From Candidatus Omnitrophota bacterium (GTDB lineage Bacteria; Omnitrophota; Gorgyraeia; 2-01-FULL-45-10), in the NCBI GenBank assembly GCA_028715235.1, contig JAQUSE010000001.1:1-37600 (forward strand): a stretch of 37,600 nucleotides of DNA. The letters are read 5' to 3'. Every line of letters begins with the position of its first letter. Position 1 is the stretch's first letter. Shown here in pieces: positions 16,352-25,687 of this stretch. Position numbers and translations under genes: made by a program. Below the pieces are notes generated by a model. The model worked only from the letters and a program-made list of their open reading frames with translations, was not told where the DNA came from and made no database searches.

Positions 16352-19053
16352 ACCTTGATCAGGCTTTCGTATATTTTGTAATATTTATTAACGCCTTCTT
16401 CCAGCGATAAATAACTTCTTGCAGTGTCCCTGCACCGTTCTTTCAGTCCGCCGTCCCCGGCGAGGAGGTCCGTTATTTCTTTGACCCCTCTTACATAATG
16501 TTCACTGTCGAATTTATCAACGACTACACCGACGCGGTTCGACCTGACTATCTCCTCGGTATCGCCGACCCCCGGATTTATTATAACCGGGATACCGGAA
16601 GAAAGGAACTCTCCCATCTTTATAGGCGACGATCCTGTTTTTTTGTACGGGTTGATGAAAAATATCCCGGCGTCGGCAAGATTAAGATATTTGGGCATCT
16701 CATCAAATTCAGCGGTCATTATCCTGATGTCCTGCGGATCTATACCGTGGTCTTTTGCCGACGCGGCGATAAGCTCCTTGGCGTCTTTGGTCAATACTAA
16801 AAACAGGCTTTCGGGTATAAGTGCTTTGGCGCACTTAAAGAACTCCATCATTTCGTCCATAAGATAGAACGTCCCTATCTTACCGGGATACATGAAGACG
16901 AACCGGCTGCCGATGCCGGTCTCTTTTCTGATACGCTTAGCCTCCGCGGCGTCCGGTTTGAATCGACCGAGGTCTACGCAGCATGGCACGACCTCCATAG
17001 GTTTTGAACCCGGCTTCACGGAACCGGAAGCCCCGTTAAACTCATAGTGCTTGTTAGTAAGAACTGTGACGGCGTCGGCGCGTTTTAAAAGACTCTTCTC
17101 GAGACGCTTTACCATATTATAGATAACGCTTCCCTCTTTCCATATCCCGCCGGCGGCATATTCTTCCGCCAGGAAACCCCTCATATCGAAAATTATTTTA
17201 ATCTTCCTGATATGGGACAGGGCGAGCGCGATAAAACCGGGCGTAACGCCCCTAACATGGACCACTCTGATATTATTCGCTATCATTAAAAAATACGACC
17301 ATAACACGCCCATCGTAAGATCGAATACGGTCGATATTATCGGTGGATATTTATGATACCTCAGGATATGCCATTCTATACCTTCTTTTTTAAGGCTCTC
17401 TTTCAGGTCTTTTATTCCGTTCCTTCCGGCCTTTCTCAGGTCTTTCTCTTTCTCATACGTCAACAGGACAAAACTCGCTCCTTTTTTGCTCAGCTCTTTC
17501 ATATAAGACAAACCCTGGGATGGCAGTATAGGCTCTAAAAGTCCGTTGTAAGACAGGAATAATATATTCATGCGGGAAACAACACGTGTTTTCCGTCTTT
17601 TAACACCGAGCATCGCCGGAAACGCCCGCATGGTTTTGACCATTATCCCGCCGAACTGCGTAGTGAGGACACTGAAAAGCCTGGCGGGGTTGGCGATGTT
17701 ATCTTTTACGAAATTATAAAAATTTATCGGCAATATCGTCGTGAATCTGGCCCTTAGATACATCTTTTCGAATACGCCCTCACCCATATCCGCGTAATTG
17801 ACTTGAGTCTTCTCCTGATCGCCGACATCCTGCCAGTCCGGCAGCTCCCTGCCAGCCGCTTTAAGGTCTCTGTAACTCTGTGTTCCCGGAAGCGGCATAA
17901 ATATGTTAAAGCCGATCATGTTAGGCCTGGTCTTTTTGATAAGCTTAATGGTCATATTGAAGTCTTCCGGTTTTTCGCCCGGATACCCCACTATGATATT
18001 CGCCTGGAATCTCATGCCGGCCTTCTTCGCCAGGCTCGCGGCCCTTACACTCTCTTCCACTTTCATCTTTTTGTTCATTAGATCCAGGACGCGCTGCGAG
18101 CCGGATTCGAACCCGTATTCTACGCCTATGCACCCGGACCTCTTCATGAACGCCAGGAGGTCTTCCGTGATGACGCTCGCCTTAGCCTGGGCGACCCACC
18201 GCAGCCTCTTGTCGAGGCCCTTTTGTATAAAAAGATTGAGCACCTCTTCGGCCCTCTTCTTATTGCTCAGGAACATATCCTCCGCAAAATATAAGGCTTC
18301 GACAGCATACCTGTCTGCAAGTTCCTCGGCCTCCTTTACCACCCTTTCAGGCGAATGATACCTGACCTTTCCGTTGAATATAAGCGGCCCCGCGCAGAAA
18401 TTACATCTATACGGGCATCCTCTGGCCGTAAATATCGAAGTAGTCCTAAGGCTCAGGTTCCTGCTCGTGAACCTGCTTGGCCTTGTGTAATAAGACATCT
18501 CGAGAAGATGTCTTGCGGGAAGAGGCAATTTGTCCAGGTCGGATATCGGCTCGGCGTCAGGCGTCGATATAATATCGGCTCCTTTCCTGAACGTCAGTCC
18601 ATTTATATCCTGCCAATTTAACCCATTTGCCAGGCTTACAACGATATTCTCACCTTCGCCGCGGGCGACGAGATCCACATTCTTCAACTCCTCTATGGAA
18701 AGCTCGGGCTCGCCTGTCGCGTGGGTGCCGCCCAAAACTATCGGTATATCCCTGTTCTTCTTTATAACGCCTGAAATATGGTCGACGTCCGGCATATTAG
18801 GGGTCGTTGCGCTTATCCCCACCATATCCGAGCGGAATTGCCCTATCCTGTCTATCATTATAAGATCTGTTTTCCCAAAATCGAGAGAGTTCTGCCTCAA
18901 CACTATATCCCTGTCTATTATCTGGACGCTGTGTCCGGCGTCTTCGAGCACAGAGGCAAGATATGCCAAACCCAGCGGCGGCCAGAACTGCTTATTCTCG
19001 TCTACAGAGGCGCGCCTTCTTGATAACAGCGGATATATTAAAGTTATGCGCAT
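16348..19053 (-). CDS. Fusion protein: cobalamin-binding radical SAM enzyme + GT4 glycosyltransferase
   Basis: 901 residues in one uninterrupted frame. Residues 1-140 are a B12-binding domain (WPPLGLAYLASVLEDAGH, LGGTHATGEP, GEGENIV). Residues about 200-400 are a radical SAM barrel with C213-x3-C217-x2-C220 (RGCPYRCNFC), the shared AEDMFLSNKKR and GFESGS, and a helical tail to about 490. A complete GT-B transferase starts at M495: MNILFLSYNGLLEPILPSQG, donor-domain FMYPGKIGTFY at 720-730, and SSPIKMGEFLSSGIPVIIN at 808-826. No ribosome binding site precedes M495 (codon at 17569-17571), so a separate start there is unlikely. The first ATG has AAAGAAAG upstream and overlaps the GT2 stop by 10 nt. 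The fusion suggests that sugar transfer and radical modification act on one intermediate. A lost stop codon between two formerly separate genes is the alternative. Confidence 0.88.
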   Translation of the reverse strand: MRITLIYPLLSRRRASVDENKQFWPPLGLAYLASVLEDAGHSVQIIDRDIVLRQNSLDFGKTDLIMIDRIGQFRSDMVGISATTPNMPDVDHISGVIKKNRDIPIVLGGTHATGEPELSIEELKNVDLVARGEGENIVVSLANGLNWQDINGLTFRKGADIISTPDAEPISDLDKLPLPARHLLEMSYYTRPSRFTSRNLSLRTTSIFTARGCPYRCNFCAGPLIFNGKVRYHSPERVVKEAEELADRYAVEALYFAEDMFLSNKKRAEEVLNLFIQKGLDKRLRWVAQAKASVITEDLLAFMKRSGCIGVEYGFESGSQRVLDLMNKKMKVEESVRAASLAKKAGMRFQANIIVGYPGEKPEDFNMTIKLIKKTRPNMIGFNIFMPLPGTQSYRDLKAAGRELPDWQDVGDQEKTQVNYADMGEGVFEKMYLRARFTTILPINFYNFVKDNIANPARLFSVLTTQFGGIMVKTMRAFPAMLGVKRRKTRVVSRMNILFLSYNGLLEPILPSQGLSYMKELSKKGASFVLLTYEKEKDLRKAGRNGIKDLKESLKKEGIEWHILRYHKYPPIISTVFDLTMGVLWSYFLMIANNIRVVHVRGVTPGFIALALSHIRKIKIIFDMRGFLAEEYAAGGIWKEGSVIYNMVKRLEKSLLKRADAVTVLTNKHYEFNGASGSVKPGSKPMEVVPCCVDLGRFKPDAAEAKRIRKETGIGSRFVFMYPGKIGTFYLMDEMMEFFKCAKALIPESLFLVLTKDAKELIAASAKDHGIDPQDIRIMTAEFDEMPKYLNLADAGIFFINPYKKTGSSPIKMGEFLSSGIPVIINPGVGDTEEIVRSNRVGVVVDKFDSEHYVRGVKEITDLLAGDGGLKERCRDTARSYLSLEEGVNKYYKIYESLIKV

Positions 19054-20009
19054 CTTTCTTTCCTATTTATTAAGAAATACTTCACCATGCCTGAGAACAT
19101 GGCTGCATCTATAAGAAGCATGCAGAAAAATACCACGGCGAATTGCATAGGATCTAGCTTATGCCAAAGCCCGCCCTCTTCCCTCTCCAGGATAAGCCCG
19201 AAAGCTCTTGCCATGAGAAGCAATAGAGGCGCGTAAAAAAAGAGCGGCGAAATGACTATCCCCATAGCGGCCATGAGCAAGAGAACGGAATATATCCGGA
19301 TCACCGGTATATGCCAATCCTTCATCCTTCCGGCCCGCGCGCCGTGATACGAATAGAGAAAAAACCTGCCGAATAATTCTTTCGGCCCCCTCGGTATGTC
19401 CCAAGTCACAAGCGCGTCGGGAGCGAAGAGCGTCTTATATCCCTTCGCTTTTATCTCTTCCATGAATATCCTGTCTTCCGCTGACCTCAGGTCTTCCGGC
19501 AATCCTCCGATGTCCCTCCAGACGCGCTTCTTAAGCAGCATAGAGGCAAGGAAGAACGTCCTCATCTGCCTGCCGTCAACGTGCCTCTTCGGCGGCACGA
19601 ACGCTATAGAGGAATACCGTTTAAAGATCGTGTCTTTTTTTGGCTCAAATACTCCATATACGACATCTACGGAAGCGTCTTCCTTAATCTTTTTGTATAG
19701 ATTCTCAAGCCACGCCTTATCGACCGTGATACCCGCGTCGGTCATCGCTATGAGCTCATTGCGCGACGCCTCTATCGCGATATTCCTGGCCTTCCCCGGA
19801 TAAGCGTCGCCCGACTTTATAAAATTTACCGGATATCCCTTATCTATAAAAGACCGCACTACCTCAGGCGTCCTGTCGGTCGACCCGCCGTCCGCAATTA
19901 CAACCTCATCAGGTATCCGGCTCTGTTCGAACACCGATGCCAGCAAAGCGTTTGCCGAGCCCTCTTCGTCCCGCATCGGTATAATAAGACTTATCTTATC
20001 TTCTGCCAT
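19044..20009 (-). CDS. GT2 glycosyltransferase with C-terminal membrane helices
   Basis: 321 residues. The GT-A domain (1-220) opens SLIIPMRDEEGSANAL, with VVIADGGSTDRTPEV for nucleotide binding, GKARNIAIEAS, and AMTDAGITVDKAWL where the metal-binding D-x-D region lies. PEDLRSAEDRIFMEEIKAKG is the usual acceptor-side ED motif. About 230-310 hold two or three hydrophobic segments, so the protein is membrane-attached. It overlaps the flippase gene upstream by 14 nt and the fusion gene downstream by 10 nt. It probably extends the lipid-linked chain; the donor sugar is unknown. Confidence 0.86.
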   Translation of the reverse strand: MAEDKISLIIPMRDEEGSANALLASVFEQSRIPDEVVIADGGSTDRTPEVVRSFIDKGYPVNFIKSGDAYPGKARNIAIEASRNELIAMTDAGITVDKAWLENLYKKIKEDASVDVVYGVFEPKKDTIFKRYSSIAFVPPKRHVDGRQMRTFFLASMLLKKRVWRDIGGLPEDLRSAEDRIFMEEIKAKGYKTLFAPDALVTWDIPRGPKELFGRFFLYSYHGARAGRMKDWHIPVIRIYSVLLLMAAMGIVISPLFFYAPLLLLMARAFGLILEREEGGLWHKLDPMQFAVVFFCMLLIDAAMFSGMVKYFLINRKERCA

Positions 20010-21483
20010 AGCTCAATTTGGACCTTATATATCCGAACACCTTTCCTCTTTCATGTTCCGTCAATATGAAATAGATGCATACCGCGGTAAAGACTGTCTT
20101 GAGAAGAGCGCCCAAAATTCCGAAGTCGCCGGTGAAAAATACCGCCCCCAGCACCAGCGCGCCCTTAACGGCCAATTTCAAATTATCATGAGATATTTTT
20201 ACGCCCAGGACCCTGCTGTGATAAAACACGAGGATAAGAGCTGCGGCCATGTTTGAGACCATATACGAGAAGGTAATAGCCCTCAAGCCCATATGCCCTG
20301 CGGCACATAGAAATACCACGACAAGGCAGGCGTTGTATACGAGCCCTATGCCCAGGTACATCTTCAATTTCTCCCTGGCCAATAGCGATGCGCATAACAG
20401 ATAAAAGATCAGGTAGAACATGTCTCCCGCAAGCTGTGTAGAAAAAAGGTCCGCGGCCGGAAGGAATTTCACCGAGAATACTACCCTTATGACAACATCG
20501 CGCAAAATATATAAGCATACGGCGAACGGGATAACCCCGACAAGGCAGAACCTCAAAGCGTTATTCAATTCATTCATATACTCCTGCTTGTCCGGGCCGG
20601 CGGACAGAGAAGAGACCTTGGGGAAAAAGTAGGCCCATATCCCGTTGGTAAAGAGCGTCAGGTAGTTCGCGGACATGGCGAATACGACCTGATAAAGGCC
20701 GTTTGCTTCAGGGCCGAAATAGTTAATGAGTATAGTCCTTAAGAAGACTACGCAAAAAAGCCCCAGCCCTCCCGTAATAAAAGACGTCGCGCCGTATGAC
20801 AGGATCATCCGGCTCAAGCCCTTATCGTACCTCTTTATTAAATTACGGAAATCAAATATAGAGGCGAACACCTCCCTCGGCACTTTGCGGTATATCAGGT
20901 AGTATCCTATGCCGAACGCTATAAGGGAACTGGCTAAAAGATACGGGAATGTCCCCCTGAATCCCATGAAATATATGAAGCCGAATAACGGCACAAGAGA
21001 AATAAGGGCCGCCGCAACCCTGCCATACGTAAAATTTTTATAGTGGCCAAATCCTACAAGCACCGCCTCAAACGTGCCGGATAAGACTATCAGAGGGATG
21101 CTTACCGCAAGAAAAAGCACAAGTCTCGAATAACTTTCCGAAAGGAATAGGTAGCGCGATACAAAACCGGAAAAAACGACCATCAAAACAGCCAGCGCCA
21201 CCGTAGCCGCAAGCTGCGTCATAACCGCGAAAGAGATCGTATACGACGTCTTTTCTTCCTTATCCTGCGCGGAAAATGTGGAAACGTACTTAGTGACTCC
21301 CCTGCCTATGCCCAGAGACGCTACCGTTATGGAAAAGTTCAACAGATTGAACGCCTGGGAAAAAAGCCCTACGCCCGAGGTTCCGAGAACAACAGCCGTA
21401 AACTTGGACCTAACCAGCGCCGTAAAGATATTGGATACGGTTATCGAGCTTGCCGTAGCCGTCGCTTTAAGCATCTTTTTCAT
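19996..21483 (-). CDS. Wzx-like polysaccharide/lipid-linked oligosaccharide flippase
   Basis: 495 residues, almost entirely hydrophobic, with about 12-14 predicted membrane helices, the usual size for the MOP/PST transporter family. It starts MKKMLKATATASSITVSNIFTALVRSKF and has GTSGVGLFSQAFNLL in the first repeat, a common opening of polysaccharide biosynthesis proteins. It should flip undecaprenyl-diphosphate-linked repeat units from the cytoplasmic to the periplasmic face. A 12-nt gap separates it from the upstream GT4 gene. No clear Wzy polymerase is recognisable in the window, although one of the GT-C-like membrane proteins could be mistaken for one. Confidence 0.86.
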   Translation of the reverse strand: MKKMLKATATASSITVSNIFTALVRSKFTAVVLGTSGVGLFSQAFNLLNFSITVASLGIGRGVTKYVSTFSAQDKEEKTSYTISFAVMTQLAATVALAVLMVVFSGFVSRYLFLSESYSRLVLFLAVSIPLIVLSGTFEAVLVGFGHYKNFTYGRVAAALISLVPLFGFIYFMGFRGTFPYLLASSLIAFGIGYYLIYRKVPREVFASIFDFRNLIKRYDKGLSRMILSYGATSFITGGLGLFCVVFLRTILINYFGPEANGLYQVVFAMSANYLTLFTNGIWAYFFPKVSSLSAGPDKQEYMNELNNALRFCLVGVIPFAVCLYILRDVVIRVVFSVKFLPAADLFSTQLAGDMFYLIFYLLCASLLAREKLKMYLGIGLVYNACLVVVFLCAAGHMGLRAITFSYMVSNMAAALILVFYHSRVLGVKISHDNLKLAVKGALVLGAVFFTGDFGILGALLKTVFTAVCIYFILTEHERGKVFGYIRSKLSYGRR

Positions 21484-21495
21484 AATAAGACCGCC

Positions 21496-22800
21496 TTATT
21501 CGAACCGCTCAAAAGCGGCACGTTCTATGCCGGATATCACATCTCTGGTAAAGTAGGAAAGCGCGAATTTCCTTCCAGCTGAACCAAGAGACGCAGCGCG
21601 CTCTTTATCATTCAATATTTCCGTAACACAGCGCGCCAGGGCGCGGAAATCCCTGAATTGCGCCAACAGCCCTCTCTCGTTATATCCTGTTACTTCCCCC
21701 GCCCAGTCATGGTCATAAGCTACCACAGGTTTTTCAGCGAGCAGGGCCTCCACGATAGTAACGCCGGCATGCGTAAATAGTATGACATCGGCTGTGTAAT
21801 AAAGGTCCACCAGACGGTCCCGGGAAACTTTCCCGAGAAACAGGGTCTTATTCTCCAAGCCGGATCGTCTTGCCATGGCTTTCAGGTCCTCTCCCAGGCT
21901 GCCCATCCCGGCGATCACAAGCCTTGCGTCATCCGCTAAAACCGCTACTTCCTTAAAACACAGGATGAGGTCTTCCACGAACTTTACCTTTTCCAACCTT
22001 CCCACATAGAGTATAACGCGCTTGCCTGAAAGGCCCAGCTCGCCTTTCAGGTCCTTGCGGAGAGCGGGTTCCTTCAAATGGGCTTTCCCGGCCGGCATCC
22101 TGGATGAAAAAACGCTTTCAGGCATGGCGCCGTGAGACAGCGCGTAGAATTTATAATTGGCGCATCCGGCGGTCACAAATAAGGCATTTTTCAATATCAT
22201 CCGCTCGATGCCGTTCTCAACGGACCTAAATATAAAAGGAGGAAAGACTATCCGCTGGACGCGTCTTGTCGAGATATCGTAGTTTTGGAGCACATGTATG
22301 GTATACGGGATCCCTGCAATAGCGGAGCAAAGGAAAGCCGCAAGCCCCAGCATATGCGGATCCTGAGCCCTGAAAAATGTCGCCTTCTCTTCCTTCGCCG
22401 CCTTGACGCATTTAGACAAAAGCCGTATAACGCTCAATGCAAAGTTGGTCTTACTAAAACCGAGACGCCTCAATATGCCTTCCGGCTGCTGAGGGACGCT
22501 GATTATCCGATGGAAAGGCTTGTATATTTTATCCGACTCCTTTGTATCCGTAGTTGAAAAAATGACCGTGACTATATTTTCAAAATAGCCCCCGAGGTCA
22601 TATTCAAAGACCGGATGTGACAGCCCCTCACGCTCTATATCGTTAATATTGTAATGCGCCAATTCCAGCATTTTTTTGCCTATCTTCTTCTTGCGCGGAT
22701 TGAAAGCGGAGTATACCGTTACCACGGCGAGCCAGAGCGCGAGAGCGCAGTATAACACCAGGAAAATAACCGCATCTATAGGAAAAAATATTTTTTTCAT
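21496..22800 (-). CDS. GT4-type glycosyltransferase with N-terminal membrane segment
   Basis: 434 residues. A hydrophobic helix at about 7-30 (IDAVIFLVLYCALALWLAVV) precedes a GT-B fold, so the enzyme is probably anchored in the inner membrane. The donor domain starts with RVILYVGRLEKVKFVEDLI, and the sugar-nucleotide loop is FTHAGVTIVEALLAEKPVVAYD with the conserved E of group 1 enzymes. The ATG overlaps the stop of the next GT4 upstream (ATGA). It is a chain-building transferase; neither donor nor acceptor can be read from the sequence. Confidence 0.87.
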   Translation of the reverse strand: MKKIFFPIDAVIFLVLYCALALWLAVVTVYSAFNPRKKKIGKKMLELAHYNINDIEREGLSHPVFEYDLGGYFENIVTVIFSTTDTKESDKIYKPFHRIISVPQQPEGILRRLGFSKTNFALSVIRLLSKCVKAAKEEKATFFRAQDPHMLGLAAFLCSAIAGIPYTIHVLQNYDISTRRVQRIVFPPFIFRSVENGIERMILKNALFVTAGCANYKFYALSHGAMPESVFSSRMPAGKAHLKEPALRKDLKGELGLSGKRVILYVGRLEKVKFVEDLILCFKEVAVLADDARLVIAGMGSLGEDLKAMARRSGLENKTLFLGKVSRDRLVDLYYTADVILFTHAGVTIVEALLAEKPVVAYDHDWAGEVTGYNERGLLAQFRDFRALARCVTEILNDKERAASLGSAGRKFALSYFTRDVISGIERAAFERFE

Positions 22801-24137
22801 TCTAATTTACCCGTATCGGCGACAAGTGAATCGAAAAGGCCGGCCAATTCTCCGGCCTTGATCGCCCTGGTATGTTTTTGTATCTCCAACTCGTTCCCGG
22901 TATAATCAACATACCCCTTAGCTACATACTCTGTATATAATCCCAATATGCTCTCCCGCAGATCGTGATCGCCGTAAACTGCGGCACCGCATGATGTGGC
23001 CCGCACCAGATCTTTCATAACGCCTCCCCTGGTCGTCAAGGCAATCACAGGCCTCCTCGCTCCCAGGTAATCATACAGCTTCGCGGTATGGCACCCTTCG
23101 CCGCCCTTACCGATCCATTGTATTAAAAGCAGGGCATCGGACGCCTTCTGTATCTTAAGGGACTCGGAATAGCTGACTTTTGCGGACTCTCTTACCACGT
23201 CGCTGAGCCCGTACATCTTTGCGATAGCCGTTATATCCGGCTTGTCATAACCCATTATAAAAAAATCTACAAATATTTTGTTCCTGTCTATGCGGCCTTC
23301 CGCTATAAGATCCCTGAGCGCTTTGAAAAAAGGATCTACCCTCTGATACTCCCTGTGCAATTTCCCGGTATAGCTTATGGTGAATTTCTTATTTCTGCCG
23401 TACCGCATGGAAGCGAAATCATTGTCGTCAAAAGCGTTTGTTATCACCTTAACATCGGGGCAGCTTTTGCCCAACGAAGTCCGCAGCGTCCGGGCCCATG
23501 GCTCCGATACCGTTACCACGGCATCGGCGTCTCTCAACGTATTCCTTTCTATGAATTTTAACATTACCTTTTTAAATATAGTTCTGGGCCTAAAATGGTC
23601 GTCTGCCCAAAGGTCCCTTAGATCGGCGACCCACGGGATACCATATTCTTTTTTCATCTTTCGGGCAATCAGATGGGCGGTCTCGGGAGGCGATGTGCTG
23701 AAAACGATATCAAACCTATTCTTCTGCAGGACTTCCATCCCCAATTGAACGGCAAAAGGATACCACCCTATCTGGCCGTCCGGCATCGTTATGAGTTCCC
23801 GCATAAAAGACGGAACAGTATTTTTTCTCCTCTTTTTTTCCGGATCCCGATTAGAACTGCCGCTATGCGCGAGGCCGCTCTTCTTAGTAATCCTGAAAAT
23901 CCGCCTGATATCTTCCGCGCGATCCCTGTATTCAGACCTGAAAACTTTTGTGCCGGCTTGAACAAAGCCCTCGTCGCACGATGAGCTGTCCGCCGCTGTT
24001 TTTACGGTTAATATGGACGCCTCCCATCCGTACAGCGGCAGGTATTGAGCGAACTTCAACACCCGCAAAAGGCCGATGCCTTCCATCGGCGGCCATGCGT
24101 AAGATATGAGAAGCGCTTTCCGTTTTCGTGATCCCAT
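22797..24137 (-). CDS. GT4-type glycosyltransferase
   Basis: 446 residues. The acceptor domain opens KALLISYAWPPMEGIGLLRV, a characteristic beginning of group 1 transferases near polysaccharide loci. DLRDLWADDHF is a conserved acceptor-domain segment, FTISYTGKLHREYQRVD starts the donor domain, and GEGCHTAKLYDYLGARRPVIAL is the donor-binding loop. Three bases separate the upstream stop from its ATG. No membrane helix is evident, so it acts in the cytoplasm, perhaps bound to the membrane surface. Confidence 0.88.
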   Translation of the reverse strand: MGSRKRKALLISYAWPPMEGIGLLRVLKFAQYLPLYGWEASILTVKTAADSSSCDEGFVQAGTKVFRSEYRDRAEDIRRIFRITKKSGLAHSGSSNRDPEKKRRKNTVPSFMRELITMPDGQIGWYPFAVQLGMEVLQKNRFDIVFSTSPPETAHLIARKMKKEYGIPWVADLRDLWADDHFRPRTIFKKVMLKFIERNTLRDADAVVTVSEPWARTLRTSLGKSCPDVKVITNAFDDNDFASMRYGRNKKFTISYTGKLHREYQRVDPFFKALRDLIAEGRIDRNKIFVDFFIMGYDKPDITAIAKMYGLSDVVRESAKVSYSESLKIQKASDALLLIQWIGKGGEGCHTAKLYDYLGARRPVIALTTRGGVMKDLVRATSCGAAVYGDHDLRESILGLYTEYVAKGYVDYTGNELEIQKHTRAIKAGELAGLFDSLVADTGKLE

Positions 24138-24140
24138 GCT

Positions 24141-25679
24141 CTAGTCCACTTCATGCGCGACAAGGCGCTTAAGGTCCAGAAATATTCTTTTACCCTGCGC
24201 CTTCCGCTCGCATCCGCCTTTTTTCGCTCCCCACGTCCCGTCGGGCAGCCGCGAGAAATAAATCCCCCTCTTAAGATTGATATTATCAACGCTCTTTTTA
24301 TACCGATGTCTGTATACGATCGACTGCTTCAGGCGCTTCGATATATTGGCAAGATCGTATCTCAATATCAATATCCATTTTTTTATCTTGAAAATAACGG
24401 GATGCAGGCCCGGCTCATTATAGCTGCCGCTCTTTACATTTAAGATCATCCGCGCACGCACCCTCTCCTTCGCGGAGAATTCGTTCGTCTCGAACGCGAT
24501 ACGGTCATACCGCGTTCCTATCGAGGATATGTTATACGAATCCTCCAGGCTGACAGCATTCGCCTTCACCCATTTCTCCATGGCTGTCCCGGTAAAAGGG
24601 ACGCATGACGAGTATGCCAGGACATCCAGATCGAGCTTTCGGGCATTTTCAAATGACCGTAAAGTTTTCTTGAATGTATCTCCCGGTAAACCCATCAACA
24701 TGTATCCAAAGATCTCCATATCGTACTTCTTCATCAGCGCAATGCTATTTTTTATCTGGTCTATCGTTTCCCCTTTATTGATATTTTTGAATACATCCTG
24801 CTCGAGCGTCTCTATACCCACCCATATGCGCCTGCAGCGCGCGTCATGAAGCCGCTTTACCATTTTTTCAGTTACCCTGTCCGCCCTGAACCCCTGTATA
24901 ACCCAGGGCATGTCGATCTTATTTTCTATCAGCAGGTCGCAGAACCTCTCCACCCGGTTTATGTCTACGTTAAATGAGGCGTCGGTTACATGGAACATTT
25001 TTGCGCGATAAACTTCTTTAGCCGTTTTTATCTCTTTTAAGATGTTCTCCGGGGTCCTGGGCCTCCATTTCTTGCCAAGATGCGAAAAACAGAATATGCA
25101 CCCATAGGGGCAGCCGCGGCTTGTTATAATAGGATAAACGTCCATGGCATCTACGCCGAAGGCGGCATACTGCGGGAAAGAAACTGAATCCAGATCCATG
25201 ATAAAAGGGCGCGGAGGATTGGCCGTTATCCTGCCGAGACTGCGCCAAACCAGCCCTTGGACGGACGACAGGTCCTTTTCTCCTTCGAGAGCGCTTAACA
25301 GCTCAGGAAGAGTTCTCTCTCCCTCGCCGATAACCGCCATATCCGCCTCCGGCATCATCTCCAGCGACCTGGAGCCCAGCACCGTTATCTCAGGCCCCCC
25401 CAGCAATATCTTGCCTTTAAAATAACGCTTCATATCTTTTATACAGGACCTGGAGTTGTTAAAACTCATGTTAGTTATCGAGATCCCTACAATATGGGGA
25501 TCCAGGCTTTTCACAGCCGCCTCTATGCGTTCGAACGGGTCATGCTGCCGCAGATTCACCATATCCAGGATGCTGACCGTATGGCCTCTCTCAATCAGGC
25601 TCACCGCGCAATACGCTATCCCTATATTCAGGCCGGTCGATTCCTCATCGCCCAATGGATCTATAAAAAGTATTCTCAT
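24141..25679 (-). CDS. Cobalamin-binding radical SAM protein
   Basis: 512 residues, the longest single-function member of the group here. The B12-binding domain (about 1-145) has IGIAYCAVSLIERGHT, LLGGPEITVLG and VIGEGERTLPEL. The cluster motif is C190-x3-C194-x2-C197 (SRGCPYGCIFC), followed by DASFNVDINRVERFC, WVGIETLE, NKGETI and GLPGDTFKKT. The C-terminal 100 residues are basic and extended beyond its paralogues, ending KRLVAHEVD. It lies directly before two GT4 genes and 8 nt after a SPASM radical SAM gene. The chemistry is unknown beyond the family; C-methylation is the commonest activity of characterised B12-radical SAM enzymes. Confidence 0.87.
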   Translation of the reverse strand: MRILFIDPLGDEESTGLNIGIAYCAVSLIERGHTVSILDMVNLRQHDPFERIEAAVKSLDPHIVGISITNMSFNNSRSCIKDMKRYFKGKILLGGPEITVLGSRSLEMMPEADMAVIGEGERTLPELLSALEGEKDLSSVQGLVWRSLGRITANPPRPFIMDLDSVSFPQYAAFGVDAMDVYPIITSRGCPYGCIFCFSHLGKKWRPRTPENILKEIKTAKEVYRAKMFHVTDASFNVDINRVERFCDLLIENKIDMPWVIQGFRADRVTEKMVKRLHDARCRRIWVGIETLEQDVFKNINKGETIDQIKNSIALMKKYDMEIFGYMLMGLPGDTFKKTLRSFENARKLDLDVLAYSSCVPFTGTAMEKWVKANAVSLEDSYNISSIGTRYDRIAFETNEFSAKERVRARMILNVKSGSYNEPGLHPVIFKIKKWILILRYDLANISKRLKQSIVYRHRYKKSVDNINLKRGIYFSRLPDGTWGAKKGGCERKAQGKRIFLDLKRLVAHEVD

Positions 25680-25687
25680 AAATATTT

